From Martinezella lusitana (GTDB lineage: Bacteria > Pseudomonadota > Alphaproteobacteria > Rhizobiales > Rhizobiaceae): 64,000 nucleotides of DNA. The stretch lies in NCBI RefSeq assembly GCF_016901135.1, contig NZ_JAFEVL010000075.1, forward strand, positions 496,001-560,000, read 5' to 3'. Shown here piece after piece: positions 50,193-58,513 of this stretch (position 1 is the stretch's first letter; the number at the start of each line of letters is the position of its first letter). The position numbers and the translations under genes were made by a program. The notes beneath the pieces were generated by a model. That model had not been told where the DNA came from. It saw only the letters and a list, made by a program, of their open reading frames with translations, and searched no databases.

Positions 50193-51224
50193 CTACTTCT
50201 CCGTCAGCTTCAGCTCGATGCGCCGGTTGGTGGCGCGGGCTTCCGGCGTGTCGCCGGGTGCGATCGGTTGGAATTCGCCGAAGCCTGCCGCGACGAGCCT
50301 GTCGGCGGGGACGCCCTGCGCGATCAGGAATTTGACGACGGCGATGGCGCGCGCCGACGACAGTGCCCAGTTATCGGCATAGCGGCCGCTGCCCGAGAGC
50401 GGCACGTTGTCGGTATGGCCGTCGACTCGCAACACCCAATTGATCTCCGGAGGGATTTCCTTGGCAAGGTCTATCAGCGCCGCCGCAAGCTTGGCCATCT
50501 CCACCTGCCCGGCCGGATTGAGATCCGCCGCACCTGACGGGAACAACACTTCGGACTGGAACACGAAGCGGTCGCCGACGATGCGGATGTTGTCGCGGTC
50601 GGAGAGGATTTCACGCAACCGGCCGAAGAAATCGGAGCGATAGCGGTTCAACTCCTGCACGCGCTGCGCCAGCGCCACGTTCAATCGCCGCCCGAGATCG
50701 GCAATCTTGACCTGCGACGACTGATCCTTGGACTCGGACGCCTGAAGCGCCGCCTCGACCGCGGCGATCTGGCTGCGCAAGGCGGCAATCTGCTGATTGA
50801 GAAGATCGACCTGGCTCAGCGCCCTGACGCTTGCCTGCTTCTGCTCATCGAGCTGCTGTGTGAGTGTACCGACACGCGTCTCGGCCGCCTGACTATTGCC
50901 AGAACCGGTGGCGAGCAAGGCCTGCAGGCGCGAGCGCTCGCTCTCCGCTGACGAAAGGGATGCCTGCAGGTTGGCGACCGAATCCTCAAGATCCTGCTTG
51001 CCGTTCTTTTCCAGCGCCAGTTGCTCGACCAGATCGTTGATGCGGCTGTTGAGGCGGTTGAGCACCTCGTCGCGACCCGAGATCTCGCGGCTCAGAATGA
51101 ATTGGCCGACGACGAAGACCGTCAGCAGGAACATGATGGCCATCAGCAGCGTCGACAGTGCGTCGACGAATCCAGGCCAATAATCGACCGATCTCTGATG
51201 GCGTCGGTTGCGGGCGAGCGCCAT
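50193..51224 (-). CDS. OmpA/MotB-like membrane protein with coiled coil
   Basis: A 343-residue inner-membrane protein. A short cytoplasmic start leads to one membrane helix (DYWPGFVDALSTLLMAIMFL) of the MotB-plug type with an aspartate at the channel position. A coiled coil spans about 50-190, and a C-terminal OmpA-like peptidoglycan-binding domain holds VDGHTDNVPLSGSG and NWALSSARAIAV. It follows the MotA-like gene by three bases; together they look like an ion-driven stator-type complex without flagellar genes nearby. Confidence 0.9.
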   Translation of the reverse strand: MALARNRRHQRSVDYWPGFVDALSTLLMAIMFLLTVFVVGQFILSREISGRDEVLNRLNSRINDLVEQLALEKNGKQDLEDSVANLQASLSSAESERSRLQALLATGSGNSQAAETRVGTLTQQLDEQKQASVRALSQVDLLNQQIAALRSQIAAVEAALQASESKDQSSQVKIADLGRRLNVALAQRVQELNRYRSDFFGRLREILSDRDNIRIVGDRFVFQSEVLFPSGAADLNPAGQVEMAKLAAALIDLAKEIPPEINWVLRVDGHTDNVPLSGSGRYADNWALSSARAIAVVKFLIAQGVPADRLVAAGFGEFQPIAPGDTPEARATNRRIELKLTEK

Positions 51225-51227
51225 GGT

Positions 51228-52274
51228 CTACTTGCTCCCGGTCTTCTCGGCATGGCCGATACGATCGGCAAGGCGATCGAGCGTCCGGCGCATCGATTTC
51301 GCCTCTTCCTGCTGCGCCTCGATCCAGTCGCGCAGCATCTGCTGCTCGTTGCGCATGTTCTTGACCAGGCCTTGAATGCCCTCGGCGAGGTTCGCCATCG
51401 CCGTTACCGAACGCTGGCCACCACCCTCTTCGGCGATCTTGCGCAGATAATCCGACAGCGCCCGCACATCCTCCGAAGAGGCGCCGGCTGCACCTTCGAT
51501 AACAGGCGCCATATCGGAACCGACATCGGTGACGGAAGAAAGCCAATTCTCGAGTTCGGTATAGAAGCGGTTTTGCGCGCGGCCGGCCTGCAGGTCGAGA
51601 AAGCCGAGGATCAGCGATCCGGAAAGGCCGAGCAACGAAGACGAGAAGGCCGTGCCCATGCCGACCAGCGGACCGGACAGGCCGGTCTTCAAAGCACCGA
51701 GAATATCGCCGCTGTCGCCCGAACCGACGTCGAGACTCTGGATAACGTCGTTGATCGAGCCGATCGTGCCGATCAGACCCCAGAATGTGCCGAGCAGGCC
51801 GAGAAAGACGAGCAGGCCGATGAGATATCGCGAGGTATCACGCGACTCGTCGAGACGCGTCGCAATGGAGTCAAGAATGGAGCGCAGGGTCGCGGTCGAC
51901 AGCTGCATCGCGCGGCGATTGCCGAGCAGCGCCCGCATCGGTGCCAGAAGTCGAGGGTTGCGGCCGACCTTGTCAGCGGCATTACCGACGGCACGGAAAT
52001 GATTGAACCAGCGAACCTCCGGCCTCAGCATCAGCACATGGTTGAAAACCAAGAGGATGCCGACCGCCAGAACACCCAGAATGAGGCCGTTGAGGCCGGG
52101 ATTATGCAGGAAGGCGACCTGGGCCTGCCGGAACAGGATAGCGACGATGAAGCCGACGATGATCAGGAAAAGAATCATCGTCCAGAAGAAAGCCATAGGG
52201 CTTGAGAGCTTGTAGGCGTAACCACCCGACACGTTGTCGGTCGATCCCAGTTCCGCCAATTTCACATTTTCCAT
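51228..52274 (-). CDS. MotA/TolQ/ExbB-like proton channel protein
   Basis: A 348-residue membrane protein. Helices at about 28-47 and 64-82 are followed by the channel pair with LVFLGLLGTFWGLIGTIGSI (about 150) and LVGMGTAFSSSLLGLSGSLI (about 205), typical of the MotA/TolQ/ExbB family. The C-terminal 80 residues are helical. ATG 52274 has GGAG 6 bases upstream; the GTG at 52277 is less likely. That GGAG lies in one arm of a 7-bp hairpin. It pairs with the OmpA-like gene. Confidence 0.88.
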   Translation of the reverse strand: MENVKLAELGSTDNVSGGYAYKLSSPMAFFWTMILFLIIVGFIVAILFRQAQVAFLHNPGLNGLILGVLAVGILLVFNHVLMLRPEVRWFNHFRAVGNAADKVGRNPRLLAPMRALLGNRRAMQLSTATLRSILDSIATRLDESRDTSRYLIGLLVFLGLLGTFWGLIGTIGSINDVIQSLDVGSGDSGDILGALKTGLSGPLVGMGTAFSSSLLGLSGSLILGFLDLQAGRAQNRFYTELENWLSSVTDVGSDMAPVIEGAAGASSEDVRALSDYLRKIAEEGGGQRSVTAMANLAEGIQGLVKNMRNEQQMLRDWIEAQQEEAKSMRRTLDRLADRIGHAEKTGSK

Positions 52275-52280
52275 CACACG

Positions 52281-52306
52281 CTCCGCCGCATTTTCCGCAG
52301 GCGGAG
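52281..52306 (-). promoter_or_regulatory. Hairpin covering the ribosome binding site of the MotA-like gene
   Basis: On the minus-strand RNA, CTCCGCC (52306-52300) pairs with GGCGGAG (52287-52281), 12-base loop. The second arm contains the GGAG ribosome site 6 bases before the ATG at 52274, so folding would block translation. Confidence 0.6.
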
Positions 52307-52345
52307 ACTAGAGCAACATTGTGCCGAATTGAAGAGACGGAAAGC

Positions 52346-52372
52346 ACAAAACAGCCCGTTGGCAACAGACTG
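52346..52372 (-). terminator. Terminator of suhB
   Basis: Minus strand CAGTCTGTT (52372-52364), loop GCC, AACGGGCTG (52360-52352), nine pairs with two wobbles, then TTTTGTGC. It lies between suhB and the MotA-like gene, so the latter needs its own promoter. Confidence 0.65.
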
Positions 52373-52404
52373 TTTCACCGCATGAAAGATGAGAAAAGAC
52401 GAAC

Positions 52405-53205
52405 TTACTTCGTCGGGATCGGCCGCTTGACGACTTCGGCGAGCGCCTTCTGAATGTGCTCGTTGCCGCAGATGATGGAACTCGTGCCCAGCATATCGGT
52501 GCCGCCATCGAAATCGGAGACGAAACCGCCGGCTTCACGGATCAGCAGAATGCCGGCAGCCATGTCCCAGGCAGAGAGGCCCACTTCCCAGAAACCGTCG
52601 AAGCGGCCGGCCGCCACATAGGCGAGATCGAGCGCTGCCGAGCCGACGCGACGGATGCCGGCGGCTTCACCCATGACATGGCGCAACTCGACGAGGAACT
52701 TGCCGTGATTGCCGCGACCGAGATGCGGAACGCCGCAGCCGATGACGCAATCAGACAGCACGCGGCGCGAGGCGACACGCAAACGGCGATCGTTGAGGAA
52801 AGCGCCACCGCCGCGCTCGGCGGTGTAGAGCTCGTCCGTCGCCGGATTGAAGATGACGCCGGCGACGATCTCGCCGTTACGCTCAAGGGCGATCGACACA
52901 GAGAACATCGGAATGCCGTGCAGGAAGTTGGTGGTGCCATCGAGCGGATCGACTATCCAGCGATGCGCGCCGTCGGTGCCCTTGATCTCCTCGTCCTCTT
53001 CGCCGAGGAAACCATAGGTCGGTCGCGCCTTCATCAGCTCATCGCGGATGATCTTCTGCGCCTTGAGATCGGCCTGACTGACGAAATCGCCCGGTCCCTT
53101 CACCGAAACCTGCAGGTTCTGCACTTCGCCGAAATCGCGGCTGAGTGACTTGCCTGCCTTGAGGGCAGCCTGAACCATGACATTGAGAAGAGCAGAACGG
53201 GCCAT
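52405..53205 (-). CDS. suhB: Inositol monophosphatase family protein SuhB
   Basis: A 266-residue inositol-phosphatase-type enzyme; the E. coli homologue also works in rRNA transcription complexes. Motif 1 is IVDPLDGTTNFLHGIP with the metal aspartates; motif 2 is SAWDMAAGILLIREAGG. An upstream GEEDEE supplies the metal-binding glutamates. The length is normal. It is followed by a terminator. Confidence 0.95.
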   Translation of the reverse strand: MARSALLNVMVQAALKAGKSLSRDFGEVQNLQVSVKGPGDFVSQADLKAQKIIRDELMKARPTYGFLGEEDEEIKGTDGAHRWIVDPLDGTTNFLHGIPMFSVSIALERNGEIVAGVIFNPATDELYTAERGGGAFLNDRRLRVASRRVLSDCVIGCGVPHLGRGNHGKFLVELRHVMGEAAGIRRVGSAALDLAYVAAGRFDGFWEVGLSAWDMAAGILLIREAGGFVSDFDGGTDMLGTSSIICGNEHIQKALAEVVKRPIPTK

Positions 53206-53398
53206 CGGATTTCCTTGGATAATGCAGAAGGTGCTGACCGGACCCGAAAATCAGGCCCCGGCGGAGCGGGAGCGTCAGCGCACATAAAAGATTGGCGGCC
53301 TCAAGACCATAAAATCGGGGGAATTTCAAGTGGCGAGGCTATGGCGCATGCAAACAGGCGCCGGGCTCCGCCGAATAAGACCGGATTCGGACCTTCCG

Positions 53399-54619
53399 CT
53401 ACCGCGCCCGGCGAAATTTATTGGCGGCGTCGATCGCCGCCTTCTGCTGATAATCCTCAATGCCCTGGTAGAAATCCTCAAGCTCCGGATCCTTCAGGCC
53501 GGCGCGGCGGGAAATGACATACCAGGTCGCCGCGGCGACCGGATCCTGCTTCGTGCCGATGGCATTGATATAGAGATGCGCCAGCTTGTTCTGCGCGACA
53601 ACATTGCCACGATAGGCAGCAACGCGCATCCAGTTGAAACCGTTTTCGAGATCCTGCCTGCCGCCCGTGCCGTTGATCAGCCAGATGCCCATATCGAGCT
53701 GCGCGGTATCGAAGCCGGCATTGGCCGCGCGCGAAAGCCACTCCCGAGCCTGCCCCTTCTTTTCCGGCGGCAGGTCGGGCATATTGAGATAGAGCTGCGA
53801 AACTGCGTATTGCGCGTCGGCGATGCCCTGCTCGGCGGACTTCTCGTAATAGGGAAGCGCCAGTTGCAGGCCCTTGATTCCAGGGTTTTCGGCCGTCAAA
53901 GTCTGGGCCCAGTTGAATTCGGCGGAGGCCTGCCCCGCCTCGGCCGCCTTCTTCATCCACTCATCCGCCTTCTTCTGGTCGCGCGGCACGTCGCGCCCTT
54001 CCATCAGGATCAGCGCGTATTTGAACATCGATGTCTCATCGCCGCCGGCGGCGGCCTTGCTGTACCAGAAGGCGGCGTCCTTCGCATCGCGCTTGACGCC
54101 CAGTCCCTGCGACATCAATTCGGCAATCAGGGTCTGCGCGGCGGGATCGCCCAGCTGTGCTCGCGGCAAGGCCCTCTGGAACGCGGTCAGATAGTAGCCG
54201 CGCTGGAACGCGCCGTAGGCATCATCGGCCTTCCCCTTGAAAGGCTTCTCCGGCGGCAGATCGGGCAGTTTTGCGCCCATGCGGTCGAACACGCCGACAC
54301 CCTCGGACGGCTTGACATCGCTATCGGCCTTTGGCTCGGCACCCGGCTGGATCTTCTCGGTCTTGAACGTACCGGCACCCGCGTCCATCGGGCGCGTTAC
54401 GATGCTGTCATTGTGTTGCGGAGCGTCCGGTATAGCCGAATCGTCATCGGCCTGTCCGCTGTCATCGGTCCGAGGCCCCTTGTCCGCCTGCCCCGTGACG
54501 CCGGGCAAAGTGGTATCCCCGGTTGCCGATTGCGCTGCAGCCAGCAATGGAAATGCCGCGAGCCCTACGGCGAGCGCGGCAAGAAAGACTTGATGGCGGA
54601 ATCGAGGCTCAAACGACAT
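53399..54619 (-). CDS. Secreted Sel1-repeat protein
   Basis: A 406-residue protein with a signal peptide (VFLAALAVGLAAFPLLAAAQS), a low-complexity segment (30-120) and then six or seven Sel1-like repeats (about 125-375). Repeat cores include AAFWYSKAAAGGDETSMFKYA, AQASAEFNWAQTL-type variants and AREWLSRAANAGFDTAQLDMG-type units. Such solenoids act as protein-binding scaffolds, for example in envelope or polysaccharide regulation. It lies 9 bases after the ThiE-like gene, so they are likely co-transcribed. Confidence 0.87.
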   Translation of the reverse strand: MSFEPRFRHQVFLAALAVGLAAFPLLAAAQSATGDTTLPGVTGQADKGPRTDDSGQADDDSAIPDAPQHNDSIVTRPMDAGAGTFKTEKIQPGAEPKADSDVKPSEGVGVFDRMGAKLPDLPPEKPFKGKADDAYGAFQRGYYLTAFQRALPRAQLGDPAAQTLIAELMSQGLGVKRDAKDAAFWYSKAAAGGDETSMFKYALILMEGRDVPRDQKKADEWMKKAAEAGQASAEFNWAQTLTAENPGIKGLQLALPYYEKSAEQGIADAQYAVSQLYLNMPDLPPEKKGQAREWLSRAANAGFDTAQLDMGIWLINGTGGRQDLENGFNWMRVAAYRGNVVAQNKLAHLYINAIGTKQDPVAAATWYVISRRAGLKDPELEDFYQGIEDYQQKAAIDAANKFRRAR

Positions 54620-54628
54620 GAATCGCTA

Positions 54629-55282
54629 TCAATCCTCAAACCGTGGCGCTTTTTCGTCGAGCAGCGCATTCACTTCAGCGACGATCGAGGGGGCAGCAGC
54701 GGGATCGGCAAAAACCGCTTCGCGCAGCGCCACGAATTCGGCACCGGTCAAAGCCACCTCCAGCGCCGACTTCGCATCGGTGCCGCCCATGACGATGCAC
54801 GGAATCTCGATCATCGACGCCCACCATTCGCCAAGCGCGAGATTTTTCGGATGCGCCTCCGGCTTGATGTCGCCGTCAAGCTTACCGAAGAAAATATAGT
54901 CTGGGCGGAGTTCGCCGACCTCCAGCGCGTGGTGCCTGTCCGCCGCATTGCCGGCGCCAACGATGAGCTTCGGCACGAATTTCTCCACGGCATCCGTAAG
55001 CTCCGCGACGTTGCCTGTGATGTGCAGCCCGTCGGCCTTGGCCCGGCCGGCCACGCGGCTATCGCCGGCGATCAGCGCCGCGCCACCCGCCGCCTGCACG
55101 ATCGGCACCAGCTTTTCCGCATGTTTCTGGAAAACGCCGTCATCCAGCCCGTATTGAGGGATGATCACCGACGCCACGTCCCCGCCTCTGAGTGCATCGG
55201 CCACAATCTTTGCCTGCTCTTCGATATCGGCAATATCGGGAACGATGAGAACAAGGCGGCAGCGATCTTCGGGCACGGTCAT
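54629..55282 (-). CDS. Thiamine-phosphate-synthase-like (ThiE superfamily) protein
   Basis: A TIM-barrel protein of about 217 residues of the ThiE/TenI type. LVLIVPDIADIEEQ begins the barrel; VIIPQYGLDD, ADGLHITG, KLIVGAGNAADRHHAL and PDYIFFGKLDGD follow, with CIVMGGTDA near the phosphate site. Key thiamine residues are only partly recognisable, so the true activity may differ; no other thi genes are here. The start at 55282 has GGAAG upstream; 55294 and 55309 are in-frame options. Confidence 0.82.
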   Translation of the reverse strand: MTVPEDRCRLVLIVPDIADIEEQAKIVADALRGGDVASVIIPQYGLDDGVFQKHAEKLVPIVQAAGGAALIAGDSRVAGRAKADGLHITGNVAELTDAVEKFVPKLIVGAGNAADRHHALEVGELRPDYIFFGKLDGDIKPEAHPKNLALGEWWASMIEIPCIVMGGTDAKSALEVALTGAEFVALREAVFADPAAAPSIVAEVNALLDEKAPRFED

Positions 55283-55517
55283 GCGAGCTTCCATGGTTTC
55301 GGGTTTCATCGTCAGTGATAACGCACCCGGTTCGATAGTCGTGAGTAAATCCGTTAGCCCGGTCTGACAAGGGGCCGCGGCCGAAACTGGCGGTCTGCGG
55401 AAGATGCCATGCGTAATTAGCCGCTTGCGACAGCCGCTTTCTCGCATGAGACGCACATTCTATCATGCAGCGCACAATTGACTTGCCGCCCCTTGATGTT
55501 TGACGTAGCTTTTCGCC

Positions 55518-55778
55518 ATGTCGACCATGGACCCCTTCGCTGCCATCGCGGATCCGAACCGGCGCTATTTGCTGGAGGAGTTGCGTCGCGCACCCAAAAC
55601 GGTCAACGAGCTGGCGCAGGGCCTGCCGATCAGCCGCCCGGCGGTTTCTCAACATCTCAAGGCACTTCTCGACAGCAATCTCGTTTCCGTGACCAATGAG
55701 GGCACGAAACGCATATACGCCGTCAATAGCCGCGGCTTTGACAAGCTCAATCTATGGCTGGATCAATTCTGGGCCTGA
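55518..55778 (+). CDS. ArsR family winged-helix regulator
   Basis: An 86-residue regulator with the ArsR fold: FAAIADPNRRYLLEELRRAP, the recognition helix in PISRPAVSQHLKALLDSNLV, and the wing TNEGTKRIYAVN. No metal-binding ELCVC motif, so it is not a classic metal sensor; it resembles the non-metal SdpR-type branch. It stands alone between divergently or convergently oriented genes; target unknown. Confidence 0.88.
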   Translation: MSTMDPFAAIADPNRRYLLEELRRAPKTVNELAQGLPISRPAVSQHLKALLDSNLVSVTNEGTKRIYAVNSRGFDKLNLWLDQFWA

Positions 55779-55957
55779 AAGCTGACCCCGGCGACTTTGC
55801 GATCGACCGGAAAATTGCGCCAACCCTACACCTGACGCTGGCGCATCCGTTTTTGGCGGTAATGTTCATCGACCTTGGCCGAGCAATCGCTTCGGGAACT
55901 TGCGATCCGCCTGTCTTACCCGCCAAGATCGATGCTTTTAATCCTTGGAGTTTTGCG

Positions 55958-56131
55958 TCAGTGAACTGACGAACGCAGACGTTGGATTTCGTCCTTAACA
56001 CGCAGCTTCCTGCGTTTGATGTCGGCTATTTCGGTATCATTGATAGAGGGAGATGTTCGTGCCACATGTAGCTCCTCCTCGAGAGCGACATGCTTCTTTT
56101 CGAGCGATTCAAGATGAGCTTGAACAGTCAT
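55958..56131 (-). CDS. YdcH/DUF465 family small coiled-coil protein
   Basis: A 57-residue protein read on the minus strand: it begins MTVQAHLESLEKKHVALEEE, continues with INDTEIADIKRRKLRVKDE and ends RSSVH. This is the YdcH (DUF465) pattern: two helices, with KR(R/K)KL in the second. AAGGAAGG lies 6-7 bases before the ATG. Function unknown. A second YdcH-like gene lies in the opposite direction at 56363. Confidence 0.85.
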   Translation of the reverse strand: MTVQAHLESLEKKHVALEEELHVARTSPSINDTEIADIKRRKLRVKDEIQRLRSSVH

Positions 56132-56362
56132 ATGACCCTTCCTTCCTCTTTAAGAGCTCTGACCATCCATTCGCCAAGGCTCTAGGTGTCAACCCTATCA
56201 CTGTGCCATATTATCGAACCCTTGTCGAAGGCGAAAACGTGGCTTATGGGCGGCAAATTCGTGATGAAGGATAACTTCCCGTTATCGCTATTTGGTGATA
56301 GGAGCTTGCGGAATTCATGAGGCGGAGCGAATGCGATTCCGCGAGATGCTGGGGAAATAAGC

Positions 56363-56566
56363 ATGGCCGATCAGGAACAGGCAGAAATCAGACTGGTCGT
56401 GGCGCGGCTGCGTCAGGAACACGAGGATTTTGATGCCGCCATCAACGCCATGATCCAGACGGGCTGCGACGCCCTTCGCATCCAGCGCATGAAAAAGAAG
56501 AAGCTCGTCATCAAGGACAAGCTGACCAAGCTGGAAGACCAGATCATTCCCGACATCATAGCTTGA
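56363..56566 (+). CDS. YdcH/DUF465 family protein
   Basis: A 67-residue helical protein with VARLRQEHEDFDAAINAM, then QRMKKKKLVIKDKLTKLEDQ, the DUF465 signature. Divergent from the other YdcH-like gene, and its stop overlaps the purE ribosome site, so it is read together with purE-purK. Function unknown. Confidence 0.88.
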   Translation: MADQEQAEIRLVVARLRQEHEDFDAAINAMIQTGCDALRIQRMKKKKLVIKDKLTKLEDQIIPDIIA

Positions 56567-56582
56567 GGAGCACAAAGCGACG

Positions 56583-57080
56583 ATGATGACCGAAAGACCG
56601 CCTGTCGCCATCATCATGGGAAGCCAGTCAGACTGGGAAACCATGAAGAATGCCGCAGACACTCTGGAAGCCTTGGAGATCACCTATGATGCGCGCATCA
56701 TCTCCGCGCACCGAACGCCGGACAGGCTGGTGAGTTTTGCCAAGGGTGCGAAGGACGAAGGCTTCAAGGTCATCATTGCCGGCGCCGGTGGCGCGGCTCA
56801 TCTTCCGGGCATGGCCGCTTCGATGACGCCGCTGCCGGTCTTCGGCGTGCCCGTACAGTCACGCGCTTTGTCCGGCCAGGACAGTCTTCTCTCCATCGTA
56901 CAGATGCCGGCCGGCATTCCCGTTGGAACGCTGGCGATCGGCAAAGCCGGCGCGATCAACGCCGCCTTGCTTGCTGCTGCCGTACTGGCGCTCGGTGACG
57001 AAGAGATTGCCGATCGTCTTGATGAATGGCGCGCCCGCCAGAGCGCTGCCGTTGCCGAATATCCGATGGACGACCTATGA
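56583..57080 (+). CDS. purE: N5-carboxyaminoimidazole ribonucleotide mutase PurE
   Basis: Class I PurE (165 residues) that converts N5-CAIR to CAIR in purine synthesis. Active-site parts: IIMGSQSDWETM, ISAHRTPDRL, AGAGGAAHLPGM and PVQSRALSGQDSLLSIVQMP. GAGGAG is 12-15 bases upstream. Its stop overlaps the purK start (ATGA), so the two enzymes of the carboxylation step are co-translated. Confidence 0.97.
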   Translation: MMTERPPVAIIMGSQSDWETMKNAADTLEALEITYDARIISAHRTPDRLVSFAKGAKDEGFKVIIAGAGGAAHLPGMAASMTPLPVFGVPVQSRALSGQDSLLSIVQMPAGIPVGTLAIGKAGAINAALLAAAVLALGDEEIADRLDEWRARQSAAVAEYPMDDL

Positions 57081-58135
57081 CCGCAAAGACAATCGGCATC
57101 ATCGGCGGCGGCCAGCTCGGCCGCATGCTGGCCATGGCGGCAGCACGCCTCAATTTCGCTACCATCATCCTTGAACCGCAGAAGGACTGCCCGGCAGCAC
57201 AGGTCGCCAGCGACCAGATCGTGGCCGCCTACGACGATCCTGCCGCTCTTGCAGAGCTGGCGAAACGCTGCGACGTCGTGACCTATGAGTTCGAGAACGT
57301 TCCGGTCGCCGCCGCTGAGAAGCTCGCAAAAGCCGTCTCCGTCTATCCGCCACCGAAGGCGTTGGAGATGGCGCAGGACAGGTTGACCGAGAAGCAGTTC
57401 ATCAATGGCTGTGGCATCCCGACCGCCCGCTTCCATGCCATCGACAGCCAGAGTGATCTCGAAGCAGCACTTGCCGATTTTGGCGGCCAGGGCGTGCTGA
57501 AAACCCGTCGCCTCGGCTATGATGGCAAAGGACAGCGTGTCTATCGTTCCGTCGCCGACAGTGCCGAAGGCGGCTATGTGGCGCTCGGCAGCGTGCCGCT
57601 CATTCTTGAAAGCTTCGTCTCCTTCGAACGGGAGATTTCCATCATCGCCGCACGCGGCATCGATGGCGCGGTCGCCTGTTACGACCCTGCCGAAAACGTC
57701 CATCGCGATGGCATCCTCCATACCTCCACGCTGCCATCAGGCATTTCCGACGCGACGGCAGCCGCCGCACGCGAGGCAGCTGAGAAGATTTTGACCGCAC
57801 TCGGCTATGTCGGCGTTATCGGCATCGAGTTCTTCGCGCTCGCCGACGGCAGCCTCATCGCCAATGAAATGGCACCACGCGTGCACAATTCCGGCCACTG
57901 GACGGAGGCCGCCTGCGTCATCTCGCAATTCGAGCAGCACATCCGCGCCGTCACCGGCCTGCCGCTCGGCAACCCCGTCCGCCATTCCGATTGCGTGATG
58001 ACGAATCTGATCGGCGACGACATCCTTTCGGTCCCCGATTGGCTGCGCCGTGACGATGTGCTAGTGCATCTCTATGGCAAGACCGAGTCGCGTCCCGGCC
58101 GCAAAATGGGCCATGTCACGCAGCTTCACCGCTAA
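57077..58135 (+). CDS. purK: 5-(carboxyamino)imidazole ribonucleotide synthase PurK
   Basis: ATP-grasp enzyme (352 residues) that makes N5-CAIR from AIR, bicarbonate and ATP. GIIGGGQLGRMLAMAA starts the protein; VTYEFENVP, KTRRLGYDGKGQ and ILESFVSFEREISII mark the ATP-grasp parts, with NEMAPRVHNSGHWT near the C-terminal active site. It is overlapped with purE and followed by a terminator. Confidence 0.97.
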   Translation: MTAKTIGIIGGGQLGRMLAMAAARLNFATIILEPQKDCPAAQVASDQIVAAYDDPAALAELAKRCDVVTYEFENVPVAAAEKLAKAVSVYPPPKALEMAQDRLTEKQFINGCGIPTARFHAIDSQSDLEAALADFGGQGVLKTRRLGYDGKGQRVYRSVADSAEGGYVALGSVPLILESFVSFEREISIIAARGIDGAVACYDPAENVHRDGILHTSTLPSGISDATAAAAREAAEKILTALGYVGVIGIEFFALADGSLIANEMAPRVHNSGHWTEAACVISQFEQHIRAVTGLPLGNPVRHSDCVMTNLIGDDILSVPDWLRRDDVLVHLYGKTESRPGRKMGHVTQLHR

Positions 58136-58206
58136 CAACGCAGGGAAAAAGCCCTGACGTGGTTGACAGGGCCCAGGCGACAAGGTATTTGCTCCCCACC
58201 CTAAAG

Positions 58207-58229
58207 AGCGCGCCCTGAGCGCGCTTTTG
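58207..58229 (+). terminator. Terminator of purEK
   Basis: AGCGCGC (58207-58213), loop CCTGA, GCGCGCT (58219-58225), then TTTGA. A weaker hairpin CAGGG/CCCTG lies just upstream near 58141. Confidence 0.8.
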
Positions 58230-58287
58230 ATTGTTAAAAGATACGGGCGAATGTGACATTCCCCCTCGAACATCGCGGATCAGAAAA

Positions 58288-58413
58288 ATGAAGATCAAGA
58301 ATTCGCTCAAGTCGCTCAAGGCGCGCCACCGTGACAACCGTCTGGTCCGCCGCAAGGGCCGAGTCTACATCATCAACAAGCTGAACCCGCGCTACAAGGC
58401 TCGTCAGGGCTGA
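58288..58413 (+). CDS. rpmJ: 50S ribosomal protein L36 (cysteine-free, YkgO-like form)
   Basis: A 41-residue L36 starting MKIKNSLKSLKARHRDN and ending NPRYKARQG. It lacks the zinc-binding cysteines and has the long form typical of the YkgO/L36 B type. The frame is open upstream but MKIK is the family start. Monocistronic, with terminators on both sides. Confidence 0.94.
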   Translation: MKIKNSLKSLKARHRDNRLVRRKGRVYIINKLNPRYKARQG

Positions 58414-58425
58414 TAAAGCGCGCGG

Positions 58426-58457
58426 CCTGATCCCTATGGATCAGGCGCTCAGTTTTA
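58426..58457 (+). terminator. Terminator of rpmJ
   Basis: CCTGATCC (58426-58433), loop CTAT, GGATCAGG (58438-58445), followed after 8 bases by TTTTAG. Perfect 8-bp stem. Confidence 0.7.
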
Positions 58458-58513
58458 GTTGATCGCATCAAATTTGTTTTGATCTTCGACATTGGCGGGC
58501 TACTATGCCCGCC

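Noticed and set aside
50193..52274. Zorya-like anti-phage system (MotA-like plus OmpA-like pair)
   Set aside because: Zorya needs further effector genes such as helicase or nuclease proteins beside ZorA/ZorB; neighbours here are suhB and an ECF42 sigma gene.
52278..53398. suhB-type small RNA near suhB
   Set aside because: The only strong structure after suhB is a short terminator; no sequence or structure I can tie to that RNA family.
53330..55318. 662-codon open frame on the plus strand over the Sel1 and ThiE-like genes
   Set aside because: Spans two well-supported minus-strand genes with signal peptide and motifs; arginine- and glycine-rich shadow.
55283..55517. TPP riboswitch upstream of the ThiE-like gene
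   Set aside because: I did not see the conserved CUGAGA-type core in the upstream region.
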